From Pirellula staleyi DSM 6068 (GTDB lineage: Bacteria > Planctomycetota > Planctomycetia > Pirellulales > Pirellulaceae), in assembly GCA_945875845.1 (NCBI GenBank), contig CAMCMB010000001.1:216108-280107 (forward strand): a DNA stretch of 64,000 bases. The letters run 5' to 3'. A program made the position numbers and the translations under genes. The notes beneath the pieces are model-generated. The model made no database searches. It had not been told where the DNA came from and saw nothing but the letters and a program-made list of their open reading frames with translations. Of the stretch, positions 34,423 through 43,096 are shown piece by piece; position 1 is the first letter of the stretch, and the number at the start of each line of letters is the position of its first letter.

Positions 34423-36443
34423 GTTGGAGGCAGTGCTTTGCCGGCGTCGAGTGCTTTGCCGGCGTCGAGTGCTTTGCTGCCAGCTTCGAGGACTTCGACA
34501 ATACGATCTACATCGTACACGCATCCGCCCCAGGTTCCACCGCTTACTTTTTGAAGAGCGGCCCAAAGTCGCGTGTCGTCTGGCAGCCGTTCATCGGGTC
34601 CAAGACCTGGGTGCAGCTTCCTTGCCGCAAGCACCACGGCTCCTTCCACTGGGCCAAATTCTCGACCGTGACAACCGATGAAATTCACGGATGCTTCTAA
34701 CGTCGATCGATCGATGGAGATGTGGATCAAGTCATCATTTTGAATCTTGCCGATAGGTCCACCGGCGAGAGCCTCTGGTCCGACGTGTCCGATACACGCG
34801 CCCGTGCTGACTCCCGAGAACCTGGCATCGGTGATGACGGCCACGTGCTTGCCATATTCAAGGTGTTTCAAAGCGCTGGTCAATTGGTAGGTCTCTTCCA
34901 TACCGGTCCCCATGGGTCCGCGGCCAATCAAGACCACAATATCGCCAGCCTTGAGCGGACTCGGGTGCTGCCCCTTGGCGGCTGCCACAGCTTCTTTTTC
35001 GGTCGTGAAAACGCGAGCCGGTCCTGTCTTGCGATAGACGCCGTCGGCATCGATTACCGATGGATCAATTGCGGTCGATTTAATAACCGAACCGTCGGGG
35101 CAGATGTTCCCTTGCGGAAAGCAAACCGTGCTGGTCAATCCCATGGCTCGGGCTTTGGTCGGTGGAAAGATGACATCATCCGCATGCACGCCATCTCGTT
35201 CGTACAACATTTCTCGCAAAGCTAGGCGGCGATCCGATTTTTCCCATGCATCGAGGATTTCATGCCAAGTGGAGCCTGTAATTGTTTTGGCATCACAGCG
35301 AGCGATACCGAGTTCGCGAAGATGCCACATCATCTCAGGCACGCCACCGGCCAGGAATAAGCGAACGGTCGGATGGTATTTTGGTCCGTTGGGGAGCACA
35401 TCCACAAAGCGTGTCACTTTGCGATTGATGTCTTTCCACAGCTCGAGTGACGGTCGTGGAACTCCAGCCGCGAAAGCGACGGCTGGTACGTGCAATAATA
35501 GATTGGTGGATCCGCCACAGGCAGCATGCACTGCGATCGCATTGTAAAAGGAATCCTCGGTCAAGACGTCTTTTAAGGTGCTTTTGCGCTGGTGCTGGTC
35601 CCAAAGGGCAGCCGCCGATTGCCTCGCCATTTCAAGCCAAATGGGCTGACCGCTAGGTGCAAGCGCTGCATGCGGTACCGTCATTCCCAGTGCCTCTGCG
35701 ATCACTTGACTCGTTGCTGCTGTCCCCAAAAACTGACACCCTCCGCCAGGTGAACCGCACGCGCGGCAACCCGCTTCGGCAGCTTCTTCGAGAGAAATCA
35801 ATCCGTTGGTGTATCGCGCCCCAATGGTTTGAACTTTGCCCAAGTCCTCTGCTTCTCGGGCAGGCAATGTAACGCCTCCCGGTACAACGACGCTCGGTAG
35901 ATGCGAACTGCCTGCCAATGCCAGCATCATCGCTGGAAGCCCTTTGTCGCAGGTTGCTATTCCGAGAACACCTCGCCGTGTAGGCAACGAACGAATGAGA
36001 CGTCGAAATACGATAGCGGCATCGTTGCGATAGGGCAGAGAATCGAACATGCCGACGGTGCCTTGTGTCCTTCCATCGCACGGGTCGCTCACGAAGCCAG
36101 CGAACGGCACTCCACCCTGACTGCTCAACCAATCCGCCGCAGCCCGCATCATGAGTCCGACTTCCCAGTGCCCTGTGTGATAACCCAGAGCGATCGGTTG
36201 GCCATCTTCGCCACGAATGCCCCCCTGTGTGCTGAGCAACAGAAACTGGGGCCCCATCATTTTTTGGATGTCCCAGCCCATTCCGGCGTTCTGCGTCCAA
36301 CCAAACAAATCCCCGCTTGACCATGTTCGCAGCATTTCGTCGGTCAGTGGCAATTGACCACGGGGGCCTTCGCCTTGTGTTTCCGTGGAAAGCGATCGTT
36401 TGGAAGCACCAAACCAGTTATCTAAGGAGAATGCACTTGCCAT
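34419..36443 (-). CDS. yjhG: YjhG/YagF-family D-xylonate dehydratase (IlvD/Edd superfamily)
   Basis: The 674-residue Fe-S dehydratase removes water from D-xylonate to give 2-keto-3-deoxyxylonate. The opening ([21 protein letters not shown], then [17 protein letters not shown]) and [21 protein letters not shown] are typical of the YjhG/YagF branch. Cluster ligands are likely in [19 protein letters not shown] and HAACGGSTN. The C-terminus ends in a tandem [15 protein letters not shown] created by 18-bp DNA repeats (34433-34468 and beyond) just before the amidotransferase start. Substrate is by family; other sugar acids are possible. Confidence 0.9.
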   Translation of the reverse strand: MASAFSLDNWFGASKRSLSTETQGEGPRGQLPLTDEMLRTWSSGDLFGWTQNAGMGWDIQKMMGPQFLLLSTQGGIRGEDGQPIALGYHTGHWEVGLMMRAAADWLSSQGGVPFAGFVSDPCDGRTQGTVGMFDSLPYRNDAAIVFRRLIRSLPTRRGVLGIATCDKGLPAMMLALAGSSHLPSVVVPGGVTLPAREAEDLGKVQTIGARYTNGLISLEEAAEAGCRACGSPGGGCQFLGTAATSQVIAEALGMTVPHAALAPSGQPIWLEMARQSAAALWDQHQRKSTLKDVLTEDSFYNAIAVHAACGGSTNLLLHVPAVAFAAGVPRPSLELWKDINRKVTRFVDVLPNGPKYHPTVRLFLAGGVPEMMWHLRELGIARCDAKTITGSTWHEILDAWEKSDRRLALREMLYERDGVHADDVIFPPTKARAMGLTSTVCFPQGNICPDGSVIKSTAIDPSVIDADGVYRKTGPARVFTTEKEAVAAAKGQHPSPLKAGDIVVLIGRGPMGTGMEETYQLTSALKHLEYGKHVAVITDARFSGVSTGACIGHVGPEALAGGPIGKIQNDDLIHISIDRSTLEASVNFIGCHGREFGPVEGAVVLAARKLHPGLGPDERLPDDTRLWAALQKVSGGTWGGCVYDVDRIVEVLEAGSKALDAGKALDAGKALPPT

Positions 36444-36475
36444 GGGAGAAGCGAGAACCTGTTGGAGAAGTCATC

Positions 36476-36515
36476 AAAACAAAAAAACAAAGGCAGCCTA
36501 AAAAGACTGCCTTTG
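36476..36515 (-). terminator. rho-independent terminator of the BBP7-like gene
   Basis: On the minus strand a 9-bp stem CAAAGGCAG/CTGCCTTTG (36488-36496 and 36507-36515) is followed by a run of Ts (A-run 36476-36487 on the plus strand). It lies downstream of the barrel gene and just before the dehydratase start, so it insulates the two. Confidence 0.8.
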
Positions 36516-36574
36516 CCAATTTTCTTGCGTGCGATTGTAGTTGTAGATCAGGTGATCCGCATAGACCTATCCGC

Positions 36575-37783
36575 TTAGCGATTGAGAGCGACGCCGAAAG
36601 TAAATCCTGGCATGACCAAGGTCTGATTGTTCAGGTTCGGATTGCCACCTTCTGTGGCGGTCGCACCTCGCCAAATCCCTCCTCCAAAGTATAGCATGGT
36701 GAATCCACCTCGGAGATCAAGATACTTCGTTGCCTTGTAAGCACCCTCCACTCTCAAATCAAAGCCAACGGTCGATCCTTCGTCTCGTCGCCCACTAAAC
36801 GTTGTGCCGGTTCGATCACCCTCGGTCAATGAGATGGAGCCGACTTCGGGCGGGTCGTCATAGGTGGTTGTCGTCACTCGTCGTGAACTTTCCTGATTTT
36901 GATAAACATGCCCTCCGAAGACCTTCATGTCGTTCGAAATGGTCCAACGGTTGATGAAGTGGGTGTACCGGAAGCCGGCTTGCCCAAGGACCATATAGTT
37001 GTTCGTTTGTACGTGATCTCGCACGATCGTCTCGAACTGCCCTGTGATGTCGGGCGGAATCCCTGGGGTCAAGACGAAGCCCGTGAAGTACGAGTCATTA
37101 TGAGCACCGTCCCCGAAGAACGCGTACCGCAAGCCTATCATCGGTTCAAGGATACCGCCGTAGCGATAGGGTTCCATTCGCCAGGTTTTGTTGGCTTCGA
37201 AGCTGGCAAACGAACCGACGTTCAAGCTGTTTTGTAGGTCGTAAATTCGCTCACCATCCCGGTCATTCTGTTGGAGTCGAGTGATGAAATCGCCACCCTC
37301 TGATGGCCCGATCAAACCTGTCCCAGGAGGACCTTGACCGTTCGTTCCCCCGGTCGGCCCGTTACCACCATCTTCCGTCGTCACGAATTGATTTAATCGC
37401 TGTTGGCTCACAGTCTCGTATACGTTCGGCCCACCGATATCGATTGCGGAGAACATCCAGCCGGACTCTTTGCTGTTCATCCAGCCGAAGTCGTATCGAT
37501 TCCCCCATGTGGAATCGATCGCAAAGCTGGCAGCTTCGGACTCTGGCCGATTCAAACCAATACTCATGCGATCGTACGTCACATAGAACCCATTATTCGC
37601 ACGTTGTCGTGCGGTCAGATCCTGCATGTCTTGCAACTGAACAGGTGCAAAGAATTGCCAATCTGGATCGAACTCCATTGGTTCCGAGAATGGATGGTAC
37701 CCATCATCGGAAAATCCAATCTGGCTCGACGCGGCCAGAGCCGCTAAAACAAACATTCGAATCGTACGTTGCAATACAGACAT
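36575..37783 (-). CDS. BBP7-family outer-membrane beta-barrel protein
   Basis: The 402-residue protein has a signal peptide (1-25), alternating aromatic/hydrophobic strands such as GQAGFRYTHFINRWTISNDM and YLDLRGGFTMLYFGGGIWRG, and a Gly/Pro-rich loop (about 140-160). The pattern fits BBP7, the planctomycete barrel family (PF07585). The chain ends in a strand FTFGVALNR without the usual terminal Phe. A strong terminator follows. No partner genes indicate its cargo, so a pore or structural role is only assumed. Confidence 0.75.
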   Translation of the reverse strand: MSVLQRTIRMFVLAALAASSQIGFSDDGYHPFSEPMEFDPDWQFFAPVQLQDMQDLTARQRANNGFYVTYDRMSIGLNRPESEAASFAIDSTWGNRYDFGWMNSKESGWMFSAIDIGGPNVYETVSQQRLNQFVTTEDGGNGPTGGTNGQGPPGTGLIGPSEGGDFITRLQQNDRDGERIYDLQNSLNVGSFASFEANKTWRMEPYRYGGILEPMIGLRYAFFGDGAHNDSYFTGFVLTPGIPPDITGQFETIVRDHVQTNNYMVLGQAGFRYTHFINRWTISNDMKVFGGHVYQNQESSRRVTTTTYDDPPEVGSISLTEGDRTGTTFSGRRDEGSTVGFDLRVEGAYKATKYLDLRGGFTMLYFGGGIWRGATATEGGNPNLNNQTLVMPGFTFGVALNR

Positions 37784-38131
37784 AATAATTCTTCCACCGT
37801 TCCACTAAGGCTTTGCACGATCCGGCTGGCAAGTCCAGCGACCGTCTGAAATCGGGTTGTGCTGCTAGTATCGGAACTGCGGGCGGTTGAAATTGAATCG
37901 GTTTAGGTAAAGCGTAGCGAAAAATCCGATCCTTTCGTGCCGGCGATCGCTAGCAAAGCCAGGGTCTTAGGAGAGCGGCAGACTGAAAACTACCAATCAT
38001 AACCCGATACGTAAGTGAGGGACCTGCAAAATGGTCCCTTGCTTACGCGTCGGGTTGGGATGCTGCAATCTGCCGCTCGCCTTAATTCTGGGCCGTTTGA
38101 AAATGAGCGGATGCAGTATTTCCCTTGTTTG
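37784..38131. other. 348-bp spacer with one REP-like palindrome
   Basis: No gene is visible. The spacer holds the intact palindrome at 38001-38056 and the promoter region of the barrel gene next to 37784. Between them I see nothing else. Confidence 0.5.
38001..38056. repeat. intact REP-like palindrome (empty-site relative)
   Basis: AACCCGATACGTAAGTGAGGGA pairs, with mismatches, with TCCCTTGCTTACGCGTCGGGTT around a 12-base centre. It matches the palindrome split by the MITE-like element at 29646-29824. Confidence 0.8.
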
Positions 38132-39442
38132 TTATTTGTTGACTAAGGCTTCGCGACAAACAGTGGGTACCGATTCTTCGTCTGGCAATGCGAAGACTGG
38201 AACATGGTATGCCATCAACTTGGCGGCCGAGTCTTGCAGACCATCCAGATCATGTTGATTCACGATGGCTGAAACAGCGAAACCCCGGCGGCGAAGAAGC
38301 CCCAATGCCAACGCCATCGCTTCATCTACCTGTTGAATCAACACCAGTACCGACAATTGCCTGGAAAAACGGTTTTGCGTTTCCATGATCAAATCGCTCA
38401 ACTGCATTCCATCGGTTCGCTCGAGCCTGGCCAGTATTCGATGAAGTTCTGCAAAATGCTCTGGGCCACGATTTGCATCGACGACAACAGGTTTCAGTCG
38501 GTCGCTCCAGGTTTTCATTTCGACATCGGCCCGCACCGAGTCGCGATCTGAGAAATCCCGTTCAAGGTGCATTTGACGCACACGGTCAGCAGCATCGCGA
38601 GCGTTGCTAATGAGGCCAAATGGCTGATTCATCGTGTACAGAGTGTGCGCCAACGACGCTGCCATGGTTACGGCAAGATCCGTGCGAAGCGGCTCATTGC
38701 GGTCAGGATTGCTTTTTTTATGCATGTCCAGAACCAGCATGGCGCCTTGGATACATGTCGGTTGGAAGATCCGCGTATGCAGTGTCCCGGTTCGGGCGGT
38801 CGCCCGCCAATGAATGCGATTGAGTGAGTCGCCCGCTCGATACTCTCGAATACCAACCATTTGGGTCGGGTCCTCCATGGATCGATCGTTCACGTGTAGG
38901 TCCCCCATCGGTCGCCGACTCGTGACGTTGACACCTTGAAGCGGAATGAGTTTGGGCAGAACCAATACATAGTGCGGCTTGGACATGATTCTATAATTGC
39001 GATGCAAACCGAGCAGATCACCCGTCTCCAATATTGTTGGACCTAATTGAAAATAGCCTCGCCGGATGGCTCGAATCGAGTAAGTCATCAGCGCGGTTTG
39101 TTTAGGCTGAAAGAAATAGAGCTTGGCTGGCTGCCCAGTGACTTCCAAAGCTCGGTGTGGCTGCGAAACAGCGCGTTTGGGTAGAACATCTTCCGCGAAC
39201 AACCAGGGAATGTAGTAGCCTGAATTGTTTCTGATTTTCAGTCCGACGGAGAAACTATCTCCAATTTCGAGCTCCGAACTGGTTACCGTTCGCTCCACGG
39301 TCAGACTCTCGGCCCATCGATTTGCAAAAAAACGCGTCAACTGAAAAACGACGAGAAGCGAACAAGCGCCCAGGGCAAAAAGATTAGCCCCAGTCACGAA
39401 CCCAACAAGCAATACCAATGCGATGATTGGTAGGATATGCAT
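38132..39442 (-). CDS. DUF58-domain membrane protein
   Basis: The 436-residue protein has two closely spaced N-terminal membrane helices (about 5-38), then a beta-rich region and the DUF58 core, recognised by GDSLNRIHWRATARTGTLHT (about 205-224). DUF58 proteins usually accompany a MoxR-type AAA+ ATPase and transglutaminase-like genes, but no such neighbours lie in this window; the gene stands alone here. A von Willebrand A-like fold follows (AMLVLDMHKKSN). Function is unknown beyond possible chaperone or cell-envelope roles. Confidence 0.9.
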   Translation of the reverse strand: MHILPIIALVLLVGFVTGANLFALGACSLLVVFQLTRFFANRWAESLTVERTVTSSELEIGDSFSVGLKIRNNSGYYIPWLFAEDVLPKRAVSQPHRALEVTGQPAKLYFFQPKQTALMTYSIRAIRRGYFQLGPTILETGDLLGLHRNYRIMSKPHYVLVLPKLIPLQGVNVTSRRPMGDLHVNDRSMEDPTQMVGIREYRAGDSLNRIHWRATARTGTLHTRIFQPTCIQGAMLVLDMHKKSNPDRNEPLRTDLAVTMAASLAHTLYTMNQPFGLISNARDAADRVRQMHLERDFSDRDSVRADVEMKTWSDRLKPVVVDANRGPEHFAELHRILARLERTDGMQLSDLIMETQNRFSRQLSVLVLIQQVDEAMALALGLLRRRGFAVSAIVNQHDLDGLQDSAAKLMAYHVPVFALPDEESVPTVCREALVNK

Positions 39443-39712
39443 GAGCGGCGTCTCGGCTGAGCGGGGGAATGTTCGGCAGGCTCAAGTCGCGTGAAGCAGC
39501 TTGGCATCGCCAAACCAGTATGACTCTAGGCCTCGAAAAGAAAAGCGGCATCCGCGGTTCGCCGACGGATGGCTTGGCATTTCGCCTAACGCTTCGATTG
39601 TGATATAATCGACAGACGCGCGATCGCAGGATCCCGCCCGCGTGCTGGAGCAGGAGACCAGAGTCTAGACGCAGTAAAAAAACCAACACTACTCGGGCAA
39701 ATCGGTCTGCAA
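39443..39712. other. divergent spacer between DUF58 and DUF6677 genes
   Basis: About 270 bp with no credible gene. It should hold the two divergent promoters; a TGATATAATCGA stretch at 39600-39611 is -10-like for rightward transcription of the DUF6677-larE pair, but no clear -35 is evident. Confidence 0.35.
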
Positions 39713-40276
39713 ATGGGTGAAACAGCTGGGCGTGGGCACATCGTCGTCGCAGACGGGTGCGAAATAAATCTCAAAAACCGCTATTTGGCGGCGGTTTTGG
39801 CATTTCTATTACCAGGTGCCGGACACTTTTATCAAGGCAGACGAAACAAAGCGTATCTGTTTGCTATCTGCATTTTGGGACTTTTCTTTCTAGGAATGTT
39901 TGTCGGGCAAGGGCGGGTGGTCTACGCTTCTTGGAGTCCGGATGAGTATCGCATCCAGTTTCCAGCCCAACTTTGCGTGGGGATTCCTGCTTTTCCTGCA
40001 GCCGTTCAAGGGTGGTTGCATCGCAACGATAAAAAACAGAACTTTGTCAGGCGGGTTCAAGCAGAAGAGGCAGGGTGGAAGTGGTCCAATTTCATGGCCC
40101 CACCCGCGAACCAGGCGGAGTTATCCGCATGGCACAAAGCGACTTCCGCGGGTTTTGAACTCGGGTCACTGTTTACAGCGGTCGCCGGACTGCTGAATTT
40201 ACTTTCCATCTTTGATGCATTCGCTGGCCCGATGCCGCTGCCAACCTCCGAAGAGCGGCGGAAAAAGAAAACCTAG
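39713..40276 (+). CDS. DUF6677-family membrane protein
   Basis: The 187-residue protein has the planctomycete DUF6677 pattern: NRYLAAVLAFLLPGAGHFYQ followed by GRRNKAYLFAICILGLFFLG, giving a first hairpin of membrane helices. A central ASWSPDEYRIQFPAQLCVGI and a last helix (about 150-170) follow. Function is unknown. The stop is 3 bp before larE, so the two are cotranscribed. Confidence 0.85.
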   Translation: MGETAGRGHIVVADGCEINLKNRYLAAVLAFLLPGAGHFYQGRRNKAYLFAICILGLFFLGMFVGQGRVVYASWSPDEYRIQFPAQLCVGIPAFPAAVQGWLHRNDKKQNFVRRVQAEEAGWKWSNFMAPPANQAELSAWHKATSAGFELGSLFTAVAGLLNLLSIFDAFAGPMPLPTSEERRKKKT

Positions 40277-40279
40277 GTC

Positions 40280-41116
40280 ATGAATTCAAACGATGGCGAA
40301 GTTGCAGAACTCGCAAACGCTCTTGTGCACTCGATTGCCCAATTCACTTCGGTTGTAGTCGCGTTTTCGGGCGGGGTCGATAGCGCCGTAGTCGCGGCTG
40401 CGGCCCATAAAGCACTTCCAGGTAAAGCGTTTGCCATAACCGGCATCGGCAGTGCTGTCGCGAGTAGTGAACTCGAGTCTGCTCGAAAGGTTGCGGCGTC
40501 GGTCGGCATCCAGCATATCGAACTCTTGACTGGCGAAATCGACGATGCCAATTACGTTCGAAACGATGCAAAACGATGCTATTTTTGCAAGTCGAACCTC
40601 TATCAAACCTTGCAAACTTGGGCAAACCAAAATGGCATCGAGCGAGTGCTCTCCGGGACGAATCTGGACGATTTGGGCGACTATCGGCCAGGACTTCAGG
40701 CTGCGGCGGAACACTTCGTGGTCGCACCGCTGGCCGAATTGAAAATCGATAAATCAATGGTTCGTCGCTTGGCAAGCTATTTCCAACTTGCGATCGCGGA
40801 GAAGCCCGCTTCACCATGCTTGGCGAGCCGAATCGCCTACGGTCAGTCGGTCACTTCGGAACGACTCCGAAGTATCGAAAATGCAGAATCTTTTTTGACA
40901 TCGCTGGGTTTTTCGGACGTTCGGGTTCGGTTGCACGCGGACGCGTTGGTGAGAATCGAACTTAGTATTTCGGACTTGGAGAGAGCCTGCGAGAAAACCG
41001 TTCGGAATGCAATCAACTCGCGGATGCAGGAGTTAGGTTTCAAGTTCGTGACACTGGACTTACTGGGTAGACAGTCGGGTTCCTTGAACAGATCCCTCCC
41101 AATTCTCGTAGTTTAG
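40280..41116 (+). CDS. larE: ATP-dependent sacrificial sulfur transferase LarE
   Basis: LarE makes the thiocarboxylates of the nickel-pincer cofactor of lactate racemase-type enzymes. The 278-residue protein shows the PP-loop SGGVDS (30-35), RCYFCKSNLY with a CxxC pair (100/103), GTNLDDLGDYRPG and the SPCLASRI segment, whose Cys180 corresponds to the sulfur-donating cysteine. The CxxC pair raises the possibility of a [4Fe-4S]-type LarE, as seen in some bacteria. No larA, larB or larC is in this window, so the pathway is split or the gene serves another sulfur transfer. It starts 3 bp after DUF6677. Confidence 0.9.
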   Translation: MNSNDGEVAELANALVHSIAQFTSVVVAFSGGVDSAVVAAAAHKALPGKAFAITGIGSAVASSELESARKVAASVGIQHIELLTGEIDDANYVRNDAKRCYFCKSNLYQTLQTWANQNGIERVLSGTNLDDLGDYRPGLQAAAEHFVVAPLAELKIDKSMVRRLASYFQLAIAEKPASPCLASRIAYGQSVTSERLRSIENAESFLTSLGFSDVRVRLHADALVRIELSISDLERACEKTVRNAINSRMQELGFKFVTLDLLGRQSGSLNRSLPILVV

Positions 41117-41260
41117 TGATTAAGCCTTTCCAAAAGAGTGTTGCAATGAAAGAATTTTGTTACATTGTTGCGAAATTGCGTTGGCGACCGTCCGAGTTGC
41201 CTCGCAAGAATCTGGTGTTGATTTGAGTTTGAATTGCAACTTGCAATAGGGGCGTGGTTT

Positions 41261-42136
41261 ATGAAGTGGGAAGGCCGAGAACAATCGTCCAACGTCGAAG
41301 ATCGACGCGGAATGGGTATGGCGGCGGGTGGACTGGCGGTCGGCGGTGGACTTGGAACGCTTGTCTTAATCTTGATCATGATGTTTCTTGGGGCGAACCC
41401 GGCCCAGCTGATGGAACAAGTCGGGGAGCAAAAGCCGAACTCTGCCAAGCAAACGAAAATAGATCCAGCGCAAGATCGAGATGCACCGCTGAAGGAATTC
41501 GTGTCCGTTGTGATGCGCGACACGGAAGACGTATGGGGCAAGCTGTTTCGCGAGCAACTCGGCGCTCGCTACCAAGAGCCGAAACTCATTCTGTTCACCG
41601 GCGAGGTGCGTTCGGCATGCGGAAGGGCCACTGCATCGGTTGGTCCCTTTTATTGTCCCGGTGATAGCAATGTGTACCTCGATTTCGATTTCTTTCGCGT
41701 GCTAAAGAACAAACTCGGTGCGCCAGGGGATTTTGCTATGGCCTATGTGGTTGCGCATGAGATTGGACACCACGTTCAAAACCAACTTGGGCTTTCTGCC
41801 AAAGTGCAAAGCATGCAAAACAGAGCAAGTCAAGTCGAGAGCAACCAACTCAGTGTGCGAACTGAACTTCAAGCAGACTACTTAGCGGGTGTTTGGGCCC
41901 ATCATGCTCAATCCTCTAAAAAAATCTTGCAAGTTGGAGATCTCGAGGAAGCCATCAACGCTGCAAGTAAAATTGGGGATGACGTTTTGCAAAAAGAAGC
42001 AACCGGTCGCGTTCGTCCTGATGGGTTCACCCACGGGACAGCCGCGCAGCGGCAAAGGTGGTTTTCGTTAGGCCTGAAGACAGGTGATGTCGAAGGCATG
42101 ATGAAGCCTTTCGAAATCGAATACGATGCGTTGTAG
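41261..42136 (+). CDS. neutral zinc metallopeptidase, YpfJ/KPN_02809 family
   Basis: The 291-residue protein begins MKWEGREQSSNVEDRRG, the standard start of the family, so I reject an upstream TTG at 41234. A membrane helix (about 22-48) is followed by a catalytic domain with VVAHEIGHHVQN, the HExxH zinc site, then ELQADYLAGVWAHHAQ. YpfJ proteins (PF04228) resemble zinc proteases, but their substrates are not known. The next gene starts 44 bp downstream. Confidence 0.92.
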   Translation: MKWEGREQSSNVEDRRGMGMAAGGLAVGGGLGTLVLILIMMFLGANPAQLMEQVGEQKPNSAKQTKIDPAQDRDAPLKEFVSVVMRDTEDVWGKLFREQLGARYQEPKLILFTGEVRSACGRATASVGPFYCPGDSNVYLDFDFFRVLKNKLGAPGDFAMAYVVAHEIGHHVQNQLGLSAKVQSMQNRASQVESNQLSVRTELQADYLAGVWAHHAQSSKKILQVGDLEEAINAASKIGDDVLQKEATGRVRPDGFTHGTAAQRQRWFSLGLKTGDVEGMMKPFEIEYDAL

Positions 42137-42180
42137 TTCTCCCCTTCCGATCGCACTCAACTAACTCCGCAATCTTTCAC

Positions 42181-42804
42181 ATGGCCGTTCGAATTCCAGT
42201 CGTCATTAGTCAACACGAACGCCGATCTGGTTCGGTAGCCGACTATGAGGAGCAGTTGATAACCCGGTTGATCTTTGAAAACGGTTTAGATGCAACGCTC
42301 ATTGCCGATCTGAACTCAATCGCGATCGATACCACAGATCATCTTTGTATCGAAGGACTCAAAGGTGATTTTGCCTTGGCCTCTTGGTCGTCGGCTGCCT
42401 ACGTCTGTGAACACTTGCATCGCCTTGGGATGCCGTCGATCGAAATTGTTCCAGTCGACGGTAGTCCCAAGATGCAATCGAATCAGAATGGGGCGATTCC
42501 GAAAAAGATCTACTTCGTTTCTTTGGCGACTAACGTCCCAATCGAGAGCACAATTCGCACGCTTCGCGATCTGAGAGAAGCGCGTTCCGTTCCCGTGTTT
42601 TCTATTGGTTTATCACCACAGGAAAAAAAAAGCAACGTTGGACTTCCACTGCCAATGGTCTCGCTCGTATCCGCATTGCCTGTTGAGCCTAAAAAAAGTA
42701 GTCTCTCGGCTTCCGCTCCGCTTAAAGAGGAGGCCGTTGTCGATGATGAGGAGTTCCCGAACATCGATCAACTCATGGACGACCTCGACAAGTTCGAAAT
42801 TTAA
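42181..42804 (+). CDS. hypothetical protein, planctomycete-type
   Basis: The 207-residue product has no family I recognise. The first 125 residues look like an alpha/beta domain (LCIEGLKGDFALASWSSAAY, PKKIYFVSLATNVPIESTIR) and the rest is low-complexity with a strongly acidic end (DDEEFPNIDQLMDDLDKFEI). An acidic C-terminal helix of this type often binds a partner. It is 44 bp after the zinc peptidase in the same direction. Confidence 0.7.
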   Translation: MAVRIPVVISQHERRSGSVADYEEQLITRLIFENGLDATLIADLNSIAIDTTDHLCIEGLKGDFALASWSSAAYVCEHLHRLGMPSIEIVPVDGSPKMQSNQNGAIPKKIYFVSLATNVPIESTIRTLRDLREARSVPVFSIGLSPQEKKSNVGLPLPMVSLVSALPVEPKKSSLSASAPLKEEAVVDDEEFPNIDQLMDDLDKFEI

Positions 42805-42816
42805 AAGTGACCGTTG

Positions 42817-42940
42817 CTCGGGAAGGATGAGGCCAACCCTCTAAACATCTTTACAATGGCGAATGCATTGGAATCCAATGGGAGGGCGAGGCTCCTGCCG
42901 AGCTTGCGACGCAATGGTTCGGCAGGAGCCTCGCTCTCCC
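42817..42940. repeat. dispersed repeat with inverted core, copy 2
   Basis: This matches 33611-33738, with its inverted core at 42890-42940 (GGGAGGGCGAGGCTCCTGCC and its complement at the right end). The upstream CCCTCTAAACAT is shared. Confidence 0.8.
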
Positions 42941-42941
42941 C

Positions 42942-42989
42942 GTTGCAAATCAATTCAGTTGCAAATCAATTCAGTTGCAAATCAATGGT
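42942..42989. repeat. 16-bp tandem repeat, three units
   Basis: GTTGCAAATCAATTCA occurs three times, the last unit with changes at its end. It lies between the dispersed repeat and the next gene; no promoter-like function is assigned. Confidence 0.75.
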
Positions 42990-43096
42990 AAGCTTTGGCG
43001 ACAAGCGAGACGTATCGAAATAGTAAGCTTATTTATCAATCATTGCACGATGGCAAATGCCGCGTGTGGTTCAATTCGGAATAGGAATAACGGATT

